64,000 nt of DNA from Enchytraeus crypticus (lineage: Eukaryota > Annelida > Clitellata > Enchytraeida > Enchytraeidae), in contig CAJHZI010000513.1 in the NCBI GenBank assembly GCA_905160935.1, positions 1,736,501 to 1,800,500 of the forward strand, read 5' to 3'. The translations under genes were made by a program, and so were the position numbers. Every line of letters starts with the position of its first letter. Position 1 is the first letter of the stretch. Under the pieces are notes generated by a model, which had not been told where the DNA came from, searched no databases, and was given only the letters and a program-made list of their open reading frames with translations. Below are positions 1 to 13,440 of the stretch, piece by piece.

Positions 1-414
1 AGACGAATAGGGATGGCTACAGATAATTATTAGAATTTAATACCACATGGCATTTCCTTCACAAATTAAAATAGCGACGTCCATATCCAAGTATAGGTGT
101 ATAGCAAAGATGTTTAAATAGTACCTTCAAAAGTAAATACAAAGAGTCTCATATATTCCATCTTCTATTTTAAAATAACTTCCAAGCTGGGTGCTCAATC
201 TAAGAATAATTGCTTATTAAATCAGATAACGGAAGTGCAAAGCTGATAAGATTATAAAAAGAAAATCTAAATGATTTGATCAGACATTTGTTTCCTAGCT
301 TGAACTTCACAACTTTAGATAAATCTGCGACATTTTGATTGTTCATCAACGTTTTATAAACGATTAAATGTTAATGATTATAGTTTTTAAAAAGCTAATG
401 CTAACGTAAGTTTC

Positions 415-545
415 CTCACTCGAAAGAGATGTCAGTGACAGGCGAGCCCAGGATTTGAACCCCGTACATACTGATCCAGTCAAATATCATACCGACATGG
501 CCACTGGCTCAAGCCAACATAATAGATAGTCGATATATTACAAGT
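415..545 (-). mobile_element. tRNA-like SINE with L2-like tail, copy 1
   Basis: Read on the minus strand, a GGTTCAAATCC B-box-like word is followed by GTCACTGACATC and a GAGTGAGGAAACT tail. The same element lies at 52138-52290 on the plus strand. Confidence 0.7.
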
Positions 546-1439
546 ACAGACATAGAACGGTAACAACAATTGTAATCTCTGAACAAGTTCCCTCGTGTAC
601 TCGATAGGCATATCCTCAAAAAACTTTTATATCTAATCTAATCTCATTCAAAACTTCCACAAAATCAATAGACTGATAATATACCATTAATATTGCACAA
701 GGTTTTAATTAATATTTTACCATCCAAGGATATCAGCCGAAAACCCAACCTTAAAAGCATCAAATATGTAATCTCTGCACAACAAAGCATGAACGTAGTC
801 ATCGAAGCCACTATAATTACAATAGAACGGTTGCCTGATAAGCAACAGGTCACGACATCGAAACCCAAGCCATACAGGCTGGGACAGTACATTGATGAAT
901 GAAACAGCGTCAACAGTAGCTTAACTCCTATATACAGTGACACTCAGCAAGTTATTGTACTACGTAGTTGTAGTACTCATCAGGGGATCATGAAGTAAGG
1001 GAGTAGTGAAGTTGATGAATTGTAAAATACTCATCGATTTAGTGCTTAACATTGCAGATACATAAATAGTTAATACAGGAATGAGCCTTAAATACTTCCA
1101 GTGATAAATAGTGGCTTTAAAAAAGAATGCCACGCACTATCTTAAATACAGTATTAAAACAATAGTCGTAATATCATATTAAATTAATGCTACTAAAATA
1201 CCACTAAAGCTGAGTTAACTAAATAAAGCTATCAAAAGCCATAAAAAATCGCCAAAAATGAGACACACAATGGTTACAAAAATTGCTTAAAATTGTTCAG
1301 AGCTGGTTGGAGGCAAGAAGTCGAATTTGAGTCACATGTAAAGAATTTTGACAATGCAAATTAATTGACTTTGCTAATTCCAAAATGAACCACATATTAA
1401 TCGCGGCAGAAATCTATCTTTTCGTGCTTGTATAATCTA

Positions 1440-2080
1440 GATGCATCATCATCTTCCCTTAAATCCCAGTTTAACCAGTGTCAGGATACGAATAGACCTC
1501 CAATCCTATCTGACCAACACCATATGTGGATCAATCCAATATTTTTTATGTCTTTCTTAATCACCGCATCCCACGTCAGTTGTGGTCTACCTCTTTCTAG
1601 CTTAACATCAAGCTCTCCCTTCAAACTCTTTACTACATCCTCATCTGCCTTTCTCACAATATGCCCATACCATTTCAAGCTCGATTGAGCCAACCTATTC
1701 CTAATCTCCTCAACATTCAAATCCATCCTCACATTCACTTTCCATTCTGTCTTTCCTAGTTTTACCACACAGTAGACGTAACATTCTCATTTCTGCTACA
1801 TGCAGATTTCCTTTTTAGTGCCCAATACTCTGAACCATACAACATTACTGGCCTTACCACAGAACTATAAAATTTTCCTTTCAATCTTAGCGGCATTCCC
1901 CTATCATACAGCACTCCACTAGCTGCTCTTCACTTTGCCCATCCAGCCTGAATCCTACCGGTAACCTCCTTTTCCAACTCCCCTTCATCCTCTATTATAG
2001 GCCCCAAATACTTTAAACATGTTATCTTTCTTAGCTCCACCGCCTGCCTTATACAATCTCGGGCCAAAGAGCCAACTTTA
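1440..2080 (-). mobile_element. LINE 3' end: broken reverse-transcriptase C-terminus and (GAT)n tail
   Basis: Minus-strand translation shows RLKGKFYSSVVRPVMLYGSE, then a broken stretch, then RNRLAQSSLKWYGHIVRKAD, typical of the C-terminal region of non-LTR reverse-transcriptase ORFs. Its end, TTAAACTGGGATTTAAGGGA followed by GATGATGATG, recurs at many other places in the window. Frames are broken, so it is a dead 5'-truncated copy. Confidence 0.8.
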
Positions 2081-2629
2081 TACAATCTAGAGACAACGTC
2101 TGGATAATAAATAAAAGAATATTTTAGTGATTAGATGCTCGTAGCAACATTTCTATTTACTGATGCATTGAATGGGTCTATGCCTGTGATATTTTCATGG
2201 CACACGTTGCAAAACACATACGAAGGAGGAACAGAATTGGAATGGAAGTGTCTAAACAGATGTTCATATCTACATGTATATAACTAAGAGACGAAAAGTT
2301 GATAATCTTTTATCCAGACAATTGACGGAACAGTAATTTCAGATATATATAATGCCATTATAGACTACCAATATTTTAATATAACCAAAGACATAGGTCT
2401 TTTATTTACTTAATTATCATTGATAAATAAATGTAAAACACCACACAAATAATACACACAGTATCTACCCGATAAATATTTGCACACTGATATGTAATAC
2501 AGTCTGTGGAATAATACAAAAGCGGCAGTAGATTAATTCAATATAAACTCAATCACAGATTATTAACTTCATTGTAAACTGTATTTAAATGCTGCTAGTG
2601 CAGCAAAAACATAATGAGGGTCGACTCAA

Positions 2630-3230
2630 AAAGACACTGGAATACCTAATACAAAATGCCAGTTTAAACCAGAATAACTGGTTTAGACTAGATGACAATT
2701 CAATTTATATATTTCAAGAGTACTCAGTACACAAAATACAGCAGACTAATTGCAACCAGTTCAGACACGTCAAAACCAGTTCAGAAGAGATTTTATTTCA
2801 TACAAATTAAAGTATGAGCATTAAGTTGTATCTTTTACTACATTTAGCAGAGCTTACTACAGTATCAATACACTAAATGGGTTAACAGTCTTACATGATT
2901 AAACAAGCTTTAGTTGGTGAGCAATAACACATTAGAGGCCAGCTGAAACCAGCGTAGACTGCATTAAACATGTCTAGACCAGTTTAGATCTACACGTAGC
3001 ACTGAATTTTGGATTAACTAAGACAAGAATATGAAAAATCACACTGGTTTATCAAATCTACGAATTGAAGCAGCTGTTTGAATGTTGTAGAGAGAATGTT
3101 AAAGTACAGAACCGCAATATCAATCAGGTCTAAATGCTACAACCCGTTCATACTGGTTCAAAACTGTCAGAACCAACATGGACTAAAACTCAGAACTCGT
3201 TCAGACTGGTCTAAACTAGCTGAAGCAGGA
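2630..3230. repeat. Scattered CTGGTTTAGAC-like motifs in the TCF 3' flank
   Basis: About ten loose copies of CCAGTTTAGAC / CTGGTTCA-type words occur on both strands with irregular spacing. This falls in the predicted TCF 3' untranslated region. Confidence 0.4.
2792..2797 (-). terminator. Possible TCF polyadenylation signal
   Basis: AATAAA on the minus strand about 450 bp past the TCF stop. It is a likely but unproven 3' end; other AT-rich hexamers occur nearby. Confidence 0.3.
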
Positions 3231-3245
3231 TGATTGCAATGAGTA

Positions 3246-3375
3246 TCATACAGCAATACGACTAGGTGTGGACGGCGTTAACGTATCGTTGAGCGACACA
3301 TTGGTTAAACGATCCTGTCCGTGGATCAACAGGCTCGAGTTCTCTCCCCCTCCATCCACGCTTCCTGCGTCTGAC
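3246..3375 (-). CDS. TCF: TCF exon 10 with stop codon
   Basis: 130 bp after acceptor CACTACAG, completing an Arg codon with the AG left by exon 9. It reads [15 protein letters not shown], then [14 protein letters not shown] and TGA at 3248-3246. Confidence 0.82.
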
Positions 3376-6300
3376 CTGTAGTGTATCAAAACATACAGTA
3401 ACTATTAACAAACTTATTATCACCGCGAGGAGAGGCTAGTCATGTGCTGAAGAACAATATTATATATGTAGATTAGGGCTATAAGAAATAAAACTTCAAT
3501 ACTAAACATTAAAAGACAAATCTCACTAGAAAAAAAGCTCCCACAAAATTTAAGACCAAAATCAAAAATTATTACTAGATGTAAAAAACTAAAAATATGT
3601 ACGTACATACAGTAGACAGATATACAAACTTTTACATTCTTCTAGTCGTAGACAGATAACTCAACAGTTACATCAAAAACTTTAATGGGGCATAACTAGT
3701 ACACGAAAGAAGCTTAAATTCGAAATTCTTCTAACTATATGGAGAAGTAATACTACAATTTGAAAACTCGGCAAGATGTCAAAAGGTTAAAGTAGAAGCC
3801 TGGAATTTCATGCTGCTAGAAACATACATAGCAAACGAATTATCCCTGACACCTTCTTCACTATAAGCAAAGTATTGACTAAGTTATATTTGACAAAGTC
3901 AGAATGTTACAGTTGTAGAGGTCACTGACCTGCCCGCTCCATTCCACTCCTGCCTGTCATCATCCTGACTGTAATGAGATCTGAACCTCTTCATGCTCGG
4001 CGATGAAGCTGTGAGACAACAACAACAACAATATAACTACTGTGCAACGTTACCACGGGGACCACAGATAACTTATATGTAAGAACAACAACAATACAAT
4101 TACTGCGCAATGTTACCACAGAGAATAGAGAAAATCTGTCCGAAACAACAACAACAATACAACTATTGCGCAGTGTTACTATAGGGAACACAGAAAATAT
4201 GTGTGTAAGAAAAACAACAACAACAATACAATTATTGCGCAATGTTACCACAGAGAATAGAGAAAACCTGCGCGAAACAACAAAACTATATAATTATTGC
4301 GCAGTGTTACTACAGGGAGCACAGAAAACATGTGTGTTATAACAACAACAACAATACAATTATTGTGCAATGTTACCGAAATACAGTATATAAATGTTTT
4401 ACTTCTAATACAGATTAAATACTATTAGTATTAAACAAGAGTAAAACGTTCACAAATTCATACAATATTGTAATGTTTTTTAGATTATAGTCACAATTTG
4501 ATAGGTACAAGATATATTCCTATTCGTATGCTGCTTTGAAGCTCCATAAAGAGCACCGCATCGATTAACGAGTTAATCTCTTCAAAAAGGCTCTGCCTTT
4601 TTGCACCCCTTAAAGTAACTTATAGCTTGGGAATAATATGGCCTCTTAAGTGGTTTTCCATTGCCTTCCACAGTTTCACAGTTCCACAATCTTGCTCAGT
4701 CGCCTCTTACGACTCACACATTTTATTACTGGTCTATTCTTCAGTGCCTCGGACAAAACACGGGAAAAGACAAAACCAATAATGCCATACCATTTTCAGA
4801 TGAGTCGTAGCTATGACTAGAGCCCGCATTGCTGTGATTACTGCCGGAGCTGTGTGGTTGTTGTTGTCTCGAGGCGTGATGTTGTTTTAACTTTTTTCTC
4901 TTGGTGTGGGTAGCGTAGTTGTCTCTAGCACTCCACCCTGGGTACATCTTCATGTGCAGCTCTTTCTCTTTCCTCGCCATCTCGTAATATTTAGACTGTT
5001 CACTGCGGTCCAGCGAGTGCCACTACAATCAATACGTCCATCGATCAATCAATTAATTAATTCATCAATCACTTAATCAGTTAATTATATCATTAATTAA
5101 TCAATGATTTTTTACGTAAGAGAAATAAAATGAAGCAATTCATTGAATTGACAATACTATATGAGCAAATTAGGCCTATTAAATATTCTTTACAGCATAT
5201 CAATTTGTCAGGAGTAGAACACAAAAGCCAATGTAATTCCTAATTTGATTCGAGCTTACATAACTTTATTCTACAGAAAGCAGCGTAGTGGTTACTGATA
5301 GCATAGAAATCTACTACCTGATACTAGCCTTAACATTAAACTGAGAGAAATCACAATACGGGAACAGTAAAAACTACAGATCTAACAAGAAGATATTTTA
5401 AGCCCGACTCTTCAGCAATTGTTTAATCAACTGCCCCATAGACCCTACCGATGTGACGTCATATAAGAGCCACATACTGGGCAGGAACACAGACTTACAT
5501 GCACTGTTGTGTGAAGTTTCACTGCGGTAATAAGCGCCACTTTCAATGGATAAACAAACAAATACTTACACGCCTGCCTAGTATCTGATTGATGGCGGCA
5601 GATTCTTTTAATGAGCATTCCTCAATAACACTTTGTCGCATCTCTTTCATAAATATCATGAAGGCATTCAACGGTTTCTTAATCATCGATTTCTTTGATT
5701 GGGCCGGCCCATGGGGGGTCGAGTGATGGTAGGGGCTGTGCCCCTGACCCGATCCCCCGTTCAGCCGAGAGTGGGGCGAGTCCAGGTGTCGAGATAGAAA
5801 GAACGGCTGCTCCCTGCGAGAACACAATCCATCAATCAATCAATAAAACAATAAATAAAACAATCAAACGCTCTCTCACTCACTCATTCGCTTAAGCACA
5901 GAATCGCTCACTCACTCATTCGTTCATTCACTCAATCGCTCACTCTCATTCGCTCACGCACTCATTCGCTCACACACTCAATTGCTCACTCACTCACTCA
6001 ATTGTTCACTCATTCGCTCACTCACTCAATTACTCGTTCGCTCACTCACTCATTCGTTCACTCAATTGTGCACTCACTCATTCGCTCATTCCCTCTTTCA
6101 CTCATTCCCTCTTTCGCTCACTCACTCATTCCCACAACAGTTCTGCCGATTAGTTACTCATGTAATTATTCACTCAATCAAGTGCAAGAGTAGTTTTTAC
6201 AAGGGCCACTCTGCCGCTTTGTTCTCAAGTCTCAAGCTGATAAAAGTAGAATTCATCAATATTTCATTAATATTTGATCAACATTTCTAAACACATCAAG

Positions 6301-9300
6301 CTGTAAAATACACAGACCTAGACGACGAATGATCAATGGGATGCTCTGAGAACGGTGAGAGATCGTGAGGTAACGACGAGGGGGGCCCGGGTGTGACCAC
6401 GGCAGGGTGAGACACTCCAGGCAGCAGGCCTGGGGCCCCTAGCCACGACAGGGGGGAAGGGGGCGGGTAGGGTCGGAATGTCGAGCCTCCCCTGAAAATA
6501 GAAAAAAAAATATAGAGATGTTTTTACAATTTATTTAGAGTTTTCACTCGCCAGTGTCTGGCCATTTTCTAATTTGAAAATATTCAATTGCATGGTTACC
6601 AACGGTTTTACTGTAATTGGTAATATAATGGAAATTTTGTACATTTCAGACGCAAGTAGACTCTGCTATAGCTACTAATTATGGTATTACCGAACAGAGC
6701 CATGGCTCTTTTATGGTAGCCTCTTTTGTACTGTTATTTGTTTATCTAACTACACGCACGTTCCAATTGTTTGTATAATCTGTGCTGTGAAGAAAAAATA
6801 AACGAAACGATGAGTAGTAGAGGTTTGAAAAATAAAATAAAATACAGCATAAAAATAAACGATTAGTCTGACGACAATGCCACCTCGCAATTAAGTTACT
6901 TTAGAAATTTTTTATACAATAGGGTAAGTGTAAATAGCAGTGTGGGGTTTAGAAAAATAAAAATTTCAAAATCGTAATAATAATGAGGCAGGAGAAGGAG
7001 CAGAGTTGGATTCGGCATGAAAAAGCATTTCTGCGGCAACGACCGTCAATAGCACTCCAGCAATGCCGCCTGACTCCGCTATACTATAGTCTCCTATGAT
7101 ATCGTCTGCTATGATATCGTGTGCTATGCTATTGTCTGCTATGATATTGTCGGCTATGATAATGTAAGCCATGCTAATGTACTGCTATGATATTGTCTTC
7201 GATGATACTGACTGCCATGATATTGTCTGCTACGATATTTATTGTCTTCCATGATATTGTTGGCTATAATATAGTCTGCGATGATATTGTCTACTATATT
7301 ACTGTCTGCTGCCTACATGCCTAATACAGCTCAGAATGCAGAGGATTTATTTTTAGTTCTACTTTTTAAACATTTTAATTAAATAACATCTCATTTGAAT
7401 TTTTATTATCAGGATCTCTTACTGTCCAATGTATAATTAACAGCAATAATAATTATATAATAATTAAAATAATACTACTACTATTACTACTACTACTACT
7501 ACTACTAATAATAATAATAATAATAGCATAATAGTAATGATACTAGTAATAATAATAATAACAGTAATAATAATACTAATAATAATAACTTAAATTATAA
7601 TTATATTATATAGGCCTACTAATAATAGTCAAGGCTTACCATGCACTTATTAAATCACTAATGATGTGAGTGAAAATACATAAAGGATCTACTGTATGCT
7701 ATAGATGAAAGGATTTAAAGCAGTTGTAATTAATAGTAAGCACAACCAAAATCACATTAGCTAATTCTCATCAACAAAATATAGAAACAATTTTTTAGAT
7801 AACGCAATGCTAATAGTTGCAGGAGTCACTGGACTCAGATTTGTTATATTCAGCCGCAGCTCAGAGCAGTACCAGCAGCGGCACTATCAGCAGTACCAGC
7901 AGCAGTACTATCAGCAGTACCAGCAGCAGTACTAGCAGTGGTACTATCAGCAGTACCAGCAGCAGTACTATCAGCAGTACCAGCAGCGATACCAGCAGTG
8001 GTACAAGCAGCGGTACTATTAGCAGTACCAGCAGCAGTGCTAGCATTGGTACTAGCAGCGGTACTAGCAGCTGTACCAGCAGCAGTACTAGCAGTGGTAC
8101 TAGCAGCAGTACCAGCAGCAGCACAGTGCAGTACCAGCAGCACAGTGCAGTACCAGCAGCACAGTGCAGTACCAGCAGCAGCACAGTGCAGTACCAGCAG
8201 CAGCACAGAGCAGTATCAGCAGTGGCACTAGAAACAGCACAGAGCAGTACCAGCAGCCTAGCAGCAGTATCAGCAGCGGTACTAGCAGCAGCACAGAGCA
8301 GCAGTACCAGCAGTATTACCAGCAGTGGTACTAGTAGAAGTAGCAGCTACAGTAGCACAGAGCAGTACCTGCAGCAGTACCAGCAGCACAAATCACTGAG
8401 AGCCTTAGCATCATCAGCAGTAGTAGCACAGACCTGCAGCAGCAACAGCAGCACAGAGCATTACCTGCAGCAGCAGCAGTTGTAGCAACAGCAGCAACAG
8501 GAGCACAGAGCAGTACCTGCAGCAGCAACAGCAGCACAGAGCAGTACTTGCAGCACAAATCACTGAGAGCCTTAGCATCATCAGCAGTAGTAGCACAGAC
8601 CTGTAGCAGCAACAGCAGCACAGAGCATTACCTGCAGCAGCAGCAGTTGTAGCAACAGCAGAAACAGTAGCACAGAGCATTAACTGCAGCAGCAACAGCA
8701 GCACAGAGCATTACCTGCAGCAGCAACAGCAGCACAGAGCAGTACCTGCAGCAGTAGCAGCAACAGCAACAGTAGCACAGAGCAGTACCAGCAGTAGCAG
8801 CAGTTTATTTATTTATTTATCATACGCACATGATATCACAATTGGCATACACAATAGACAGTTAGAGCGCATGAACGGAAATAAAGGCCCACAAGTGGCA
8901 CTTACATATTACGAATTTAAATAAAATAAAAATTACAAATATTTCCATTAATTATTAATTAGGTTCAATAAAATCGTTAGTGTAGGCCATAATTAGTTGT
9001 AGCAACAGCAGCAGCAGCAACAGTAGCACAGAGCAGTACCAGCAGTAACAGCAACAACAGCACAGACCAGTACCAGCAATAGCAGCAGCAGCAGAAACAG
9101 CAGCAGTAGCAACAGCATCAGTGACGTTCGCATGAATTGAGAAATTAGCGTATCGTCGTGTCTCTGTGAGAATTGCAAGAAGAAAAAACTCCGAGACTTC
9201 GTGCTCGCTTTCCTTTGATCAGCGGAACAGGGAATTACAGAGTGCGCGTTAGCGCCGAGTAGAGAGAGGGTGGTGTAGCGGGTGGAGTAGAGGGTGAGGT

Positions 9301-9403
9301 AAAGGGTGGAGTAGAGAAAGGGTGGCGTAGAGAAAGGGTGGAGTATATGATGAAGTAGAGAGTGGAGTAAAGGAAAGAGTAGATGATGGTCATTAGGGTG
9401 ATC

Positions 9404-9461
<58 letters not shown>

Positions 9462-11851
9462 CGAGAGAAATAGAGAGAGAGAGAGAGAGAGAGAGAGTAA
9501 CGATAGATAGAGGATGAAAGAGAAATTAACAGAATGCAAGAAAGAACGAGTGAGGAAAAGAAAAAAGCTCGAGTGATGGTGAGAGAGACAGGGACAGAGC
9601 TGGATAACTTCGATAGGAGTAAGGAGAATAAAAGAGAGGAAAAACTGACAGTATTCCATAAACATCAACAACACTTAGAGCACTGCAGTCGCCAACAACA
9701 ACAAAGAGCATTGTGGGATTAAAGCTAACCAAACAAAAACAACAACAACAACAAAGATCATTGTGGGGTCAAAGCTAAGTCATCAACAACAATAATAGCA
9801 ACAAGATAGAGCATTGTGGAATCAAAGCTGAGTCAACAATAACAACAACAACAGAGATCATTGTGGGATCAAAGCTAAGTTAGCAATAACAACATAGCTA
9901 AGTCTAGTTAACAATAACAACATAGCTAAGTCAACAGCAACAAACAACAACAAGGAGCACTGTAGAATCAAAGTCGACGAAAATACAAAACGGAGGAGCA
10001 AACTGGCGAAAATCCAATATCTAGAAATTCAGTTTAAGTTTTTAAAACACTTCTAGTCAATACGTGACCTTTTGAACCGAATACGACGACAACAGATGAA
10101 ATTTTTCGGACACATTATGCGGAACAAAATAGTTGAAAATACCGTAGTGACAGAAATAATAGAAAGAAAAAGATGCAAGGGTCGACAACGAATGACGTTT
10201 ATTAAGAGTCTTAGCAAATGGATACAGTTAACTGAAACAGAGATGAGAAGTTTATACTACTATTTTATGTCAGTACCATTACTGAAGTTACTATCAGAAA
10301 CAGATCCAAACTGGACTCAACGGCATTGCTTCATTTGGTCTACTGAAATCGCGTAATATACACTCTCTCTCTCAATACGGTGACACGCATCACAGTGATT
10401 TTCCTACGTATATTTCATTTCCGTTATAAATGGAACTCCACGGAGCTATAAGCACTAGTGGCACAATAAGACAGTGAATTCCTGTATCTACGTATCACTA
10501 CACACAGTGCAAGCAGGTATCGAACGAGATCAAGGAGCTGTAAGGAGAGCTAAACGGGGAGGGTGGGAATAAAAAGGTAGATGTAAAGGAAGTTATTCCA
10601 TGGGGAAAGCAGGCAGATAGGAGGAATTGAGAAATGTTTAGTGACAGGAGACTGGTCTACTGCTGCATCAGCAGCTAGCTACTGCAGCAGCAGCTTGAGA
10701 CAGCAGTTACTCTGCTTTTTAGCTGTTGAAGCTGCCGCAGCGTGTTCTGCTACAGTAGTTGATTTTTTATTAACTACTTCTCTTACAGCCGCTGTACGTA
10801 ATTAGAGTCTAATATTTAACATGGTTAGTTATAAAAAGATATAGATTAGAAATTCTCTCACAGTTTTATGATCTGGAAATAATTTAAATATCTATTTCAA
10901 CTCAAATCAGCGACACAGAAGAACTTTTAATTCAAAACAAACCATAAAAAACCACAAATGGCATTAGTATAACAGCAAGGGTTACACTACAGCCTATGAA
11001 AGGATGATTTAAGCATCTCTCTCAGTCCTAAGAATCTCCAGGAGAAAGATCTAATGGTACAGGATAGGACTAAGATCTAGGAGAAATATCTAATGGTACA
11101 GGATAGGACTAAGATCTAGGAGAAATATCTAATGGTACAGGATAGGACTAAGATCTAGGAGAAATATCTAATGGGACAGGATAGGACTAAGATCTAGGAG
11201 AAATATCTAATGGTACAGGATAGGACTAAGATCTAGGAGAAATATCTAATGGTACAGGATAGGACTAAGATCTAGGAGAAATATCTAATGGTACAGGATA
11301 GGACTAAGATCTAGGAGAAAGATCAAATGGGAGAGAATAGGAATAAGATCAGGTGGCGGTTCATGATCAGGAAGAAATGACGGGTACTAAGATGTATTTA
11401 AGAGATCAAAGCTCTCGCTGACCATCCATCCCCTAATGTCATTCTGTCCCTCTCCACACACCCTCTCCATCACATTTACCTACTAGTAGAGACCAGTATC
11501 TCTTAAAATTAAAACCACAGAACTTCTTCCTAATAAATAACTATTGGGTTTCCGTTTCGATCTTCAAAATGAATAAAAATGTTTAAATAAACACAAGTGA
11601 AACTGTGTCATATTAATGTCAACTTAAGAATAAAAGATGCTATTTTCTTTTCTTAGAAAATTTAGAGCCCAGTAAAAATAATGATATAATTGACCGTTTC
11701 ATAATTAAGAGGAAAAGTAAAGAAGAGGATGTAGTTAGGATAGGGCAAATATAGAACTCCGTTAACTGCTGCTAAGACAACCACGCCACCGAATCAGCTA
11801 TTAAACACTGGTGAGTCTAGTAAGTGTTGCTGTATCAGTTTTCCTCTCAAT

Positions 11852-11909
<58 letters not shown>

Positions 11910-13389
11910 CTGTGTGACGGACAGAATGGTACCTGTGCAGCAGTGCATGCACGCGAGAAAGAGGGTAAGGGGATTAGCTAATAAATAATTGAAGTAGAGA
12001 TAGTCCTGTGATCTGGTTGGGATTTTACTTCATTTTAACTCAACCTTCTTCAAACCGACAATCTCATGAATAGACACAACCAGTGCGACCAAGTCAAACA
12101 CACACACGCACACACACACGCACACACAAAACACACAAACTGACAACTAAAGCAAAATAGAGTTGAGCATCAAGTTATTAGCCTATAAACTATGTCTTAG
12201 ATGAGTACAGAATCTGAACCTTGCATTTATGGAAAGCAAACTAAACGCGTTAGTCACTTGAAAATTATCTTTAAGAACCTGATGGTTTTAGAGGACACTG
12301 ACACACAGACCAACTACAAGCGATACTCCAATGCTCCTATATAAACGTCCCACTGCATAGAAGTCTTAACTAGTGTTGGGTGCGATTTCAAATCACTTGA
12401 TTTAAGATCACTAAATCATATCAAAATCATGATTTTGATTTATAAAATATTTCACGAGAGTGATTTTACGTTTATCAATTTGATAATTCGAGTCCTTTCT
12501 TATAGCCAGGATTGCAAGTACATTATGCAAGTCCAGTTTATAAATTATATTATTGCTAAGTACAAGATTTCAATTATCGTATGAAAATGAAATGAGAGTT
12601 GTACAATTGGTAACCCTATTGAATGAATGTTTACTGCGGATATCTTTCGAATTTAATTAAGTCGTTGCTGTCTTGCGATTTCAAAGCATTTTCTCAACGC
12701 CTGTGATTTTAAAATAATTTTTTAAAACTAAAGAGAACTAATTTTGAATTTAAAATCATTTTTGTCTGATGATTTGCTTTGATTTTAAATCTTTAAAAAA
12801 TGATTTTACCCAACACCGGTCAAGGCATAGATTAAAACAGCCAGCCACGAAACACAGCAGTAGCTAAGTTAGTCACCTCTTTACTTTATGAACACGTGCA
12901 AAATAGCAAAGAGAAATTATGTGCAATATTTTTATTCACGTTATGCACGATTTAGTTTAATAATGTAACCACGGTGGAATAAGGCTGCACATGAACAGTT
13001 AGTCACTGTTACAAATCTGAATGCCAAAAGTATAGCCCCCAGAATAGGATATGATAAGACAATAGAATAACACAACAAACAGCGGATCCGCTCTCTCTCT
13101 CTCTCTCCCATTCTCTCATTCCCTCAATACGCCCGTGTTGTCTTAGAGATTTCTACAGGCTCTCATTAGGCGCTATCAATGGAATTAACGACCATACCGC
13201 ATTGTCTTCACAATCATTCAACTTTGTTCACTGAAAGCCTAAAGGTTTAGTGACTAATTATTAAAATTTTGGTTAACGTGTAAAAGTCAGAGACTCATTT
13301 AAATTAGAATTATAGCTCTAGAAAAATATAGTGCCTTCAGTGAACTAATGAATTCATTAAAGTTACATTATCATCATAAATGCAATTGT

Positions 13390-13440
<51 letters not shown>

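Noticed and set aside
7817-8485. Long frame rich in Ser, Thr and Gly (222 aa), with equally long frames on the other strand
   Set aside because: It is a translation of CAG/CAGTAC repeats in a TCF intron; all phases are open and there are no non-repeat residues of note.
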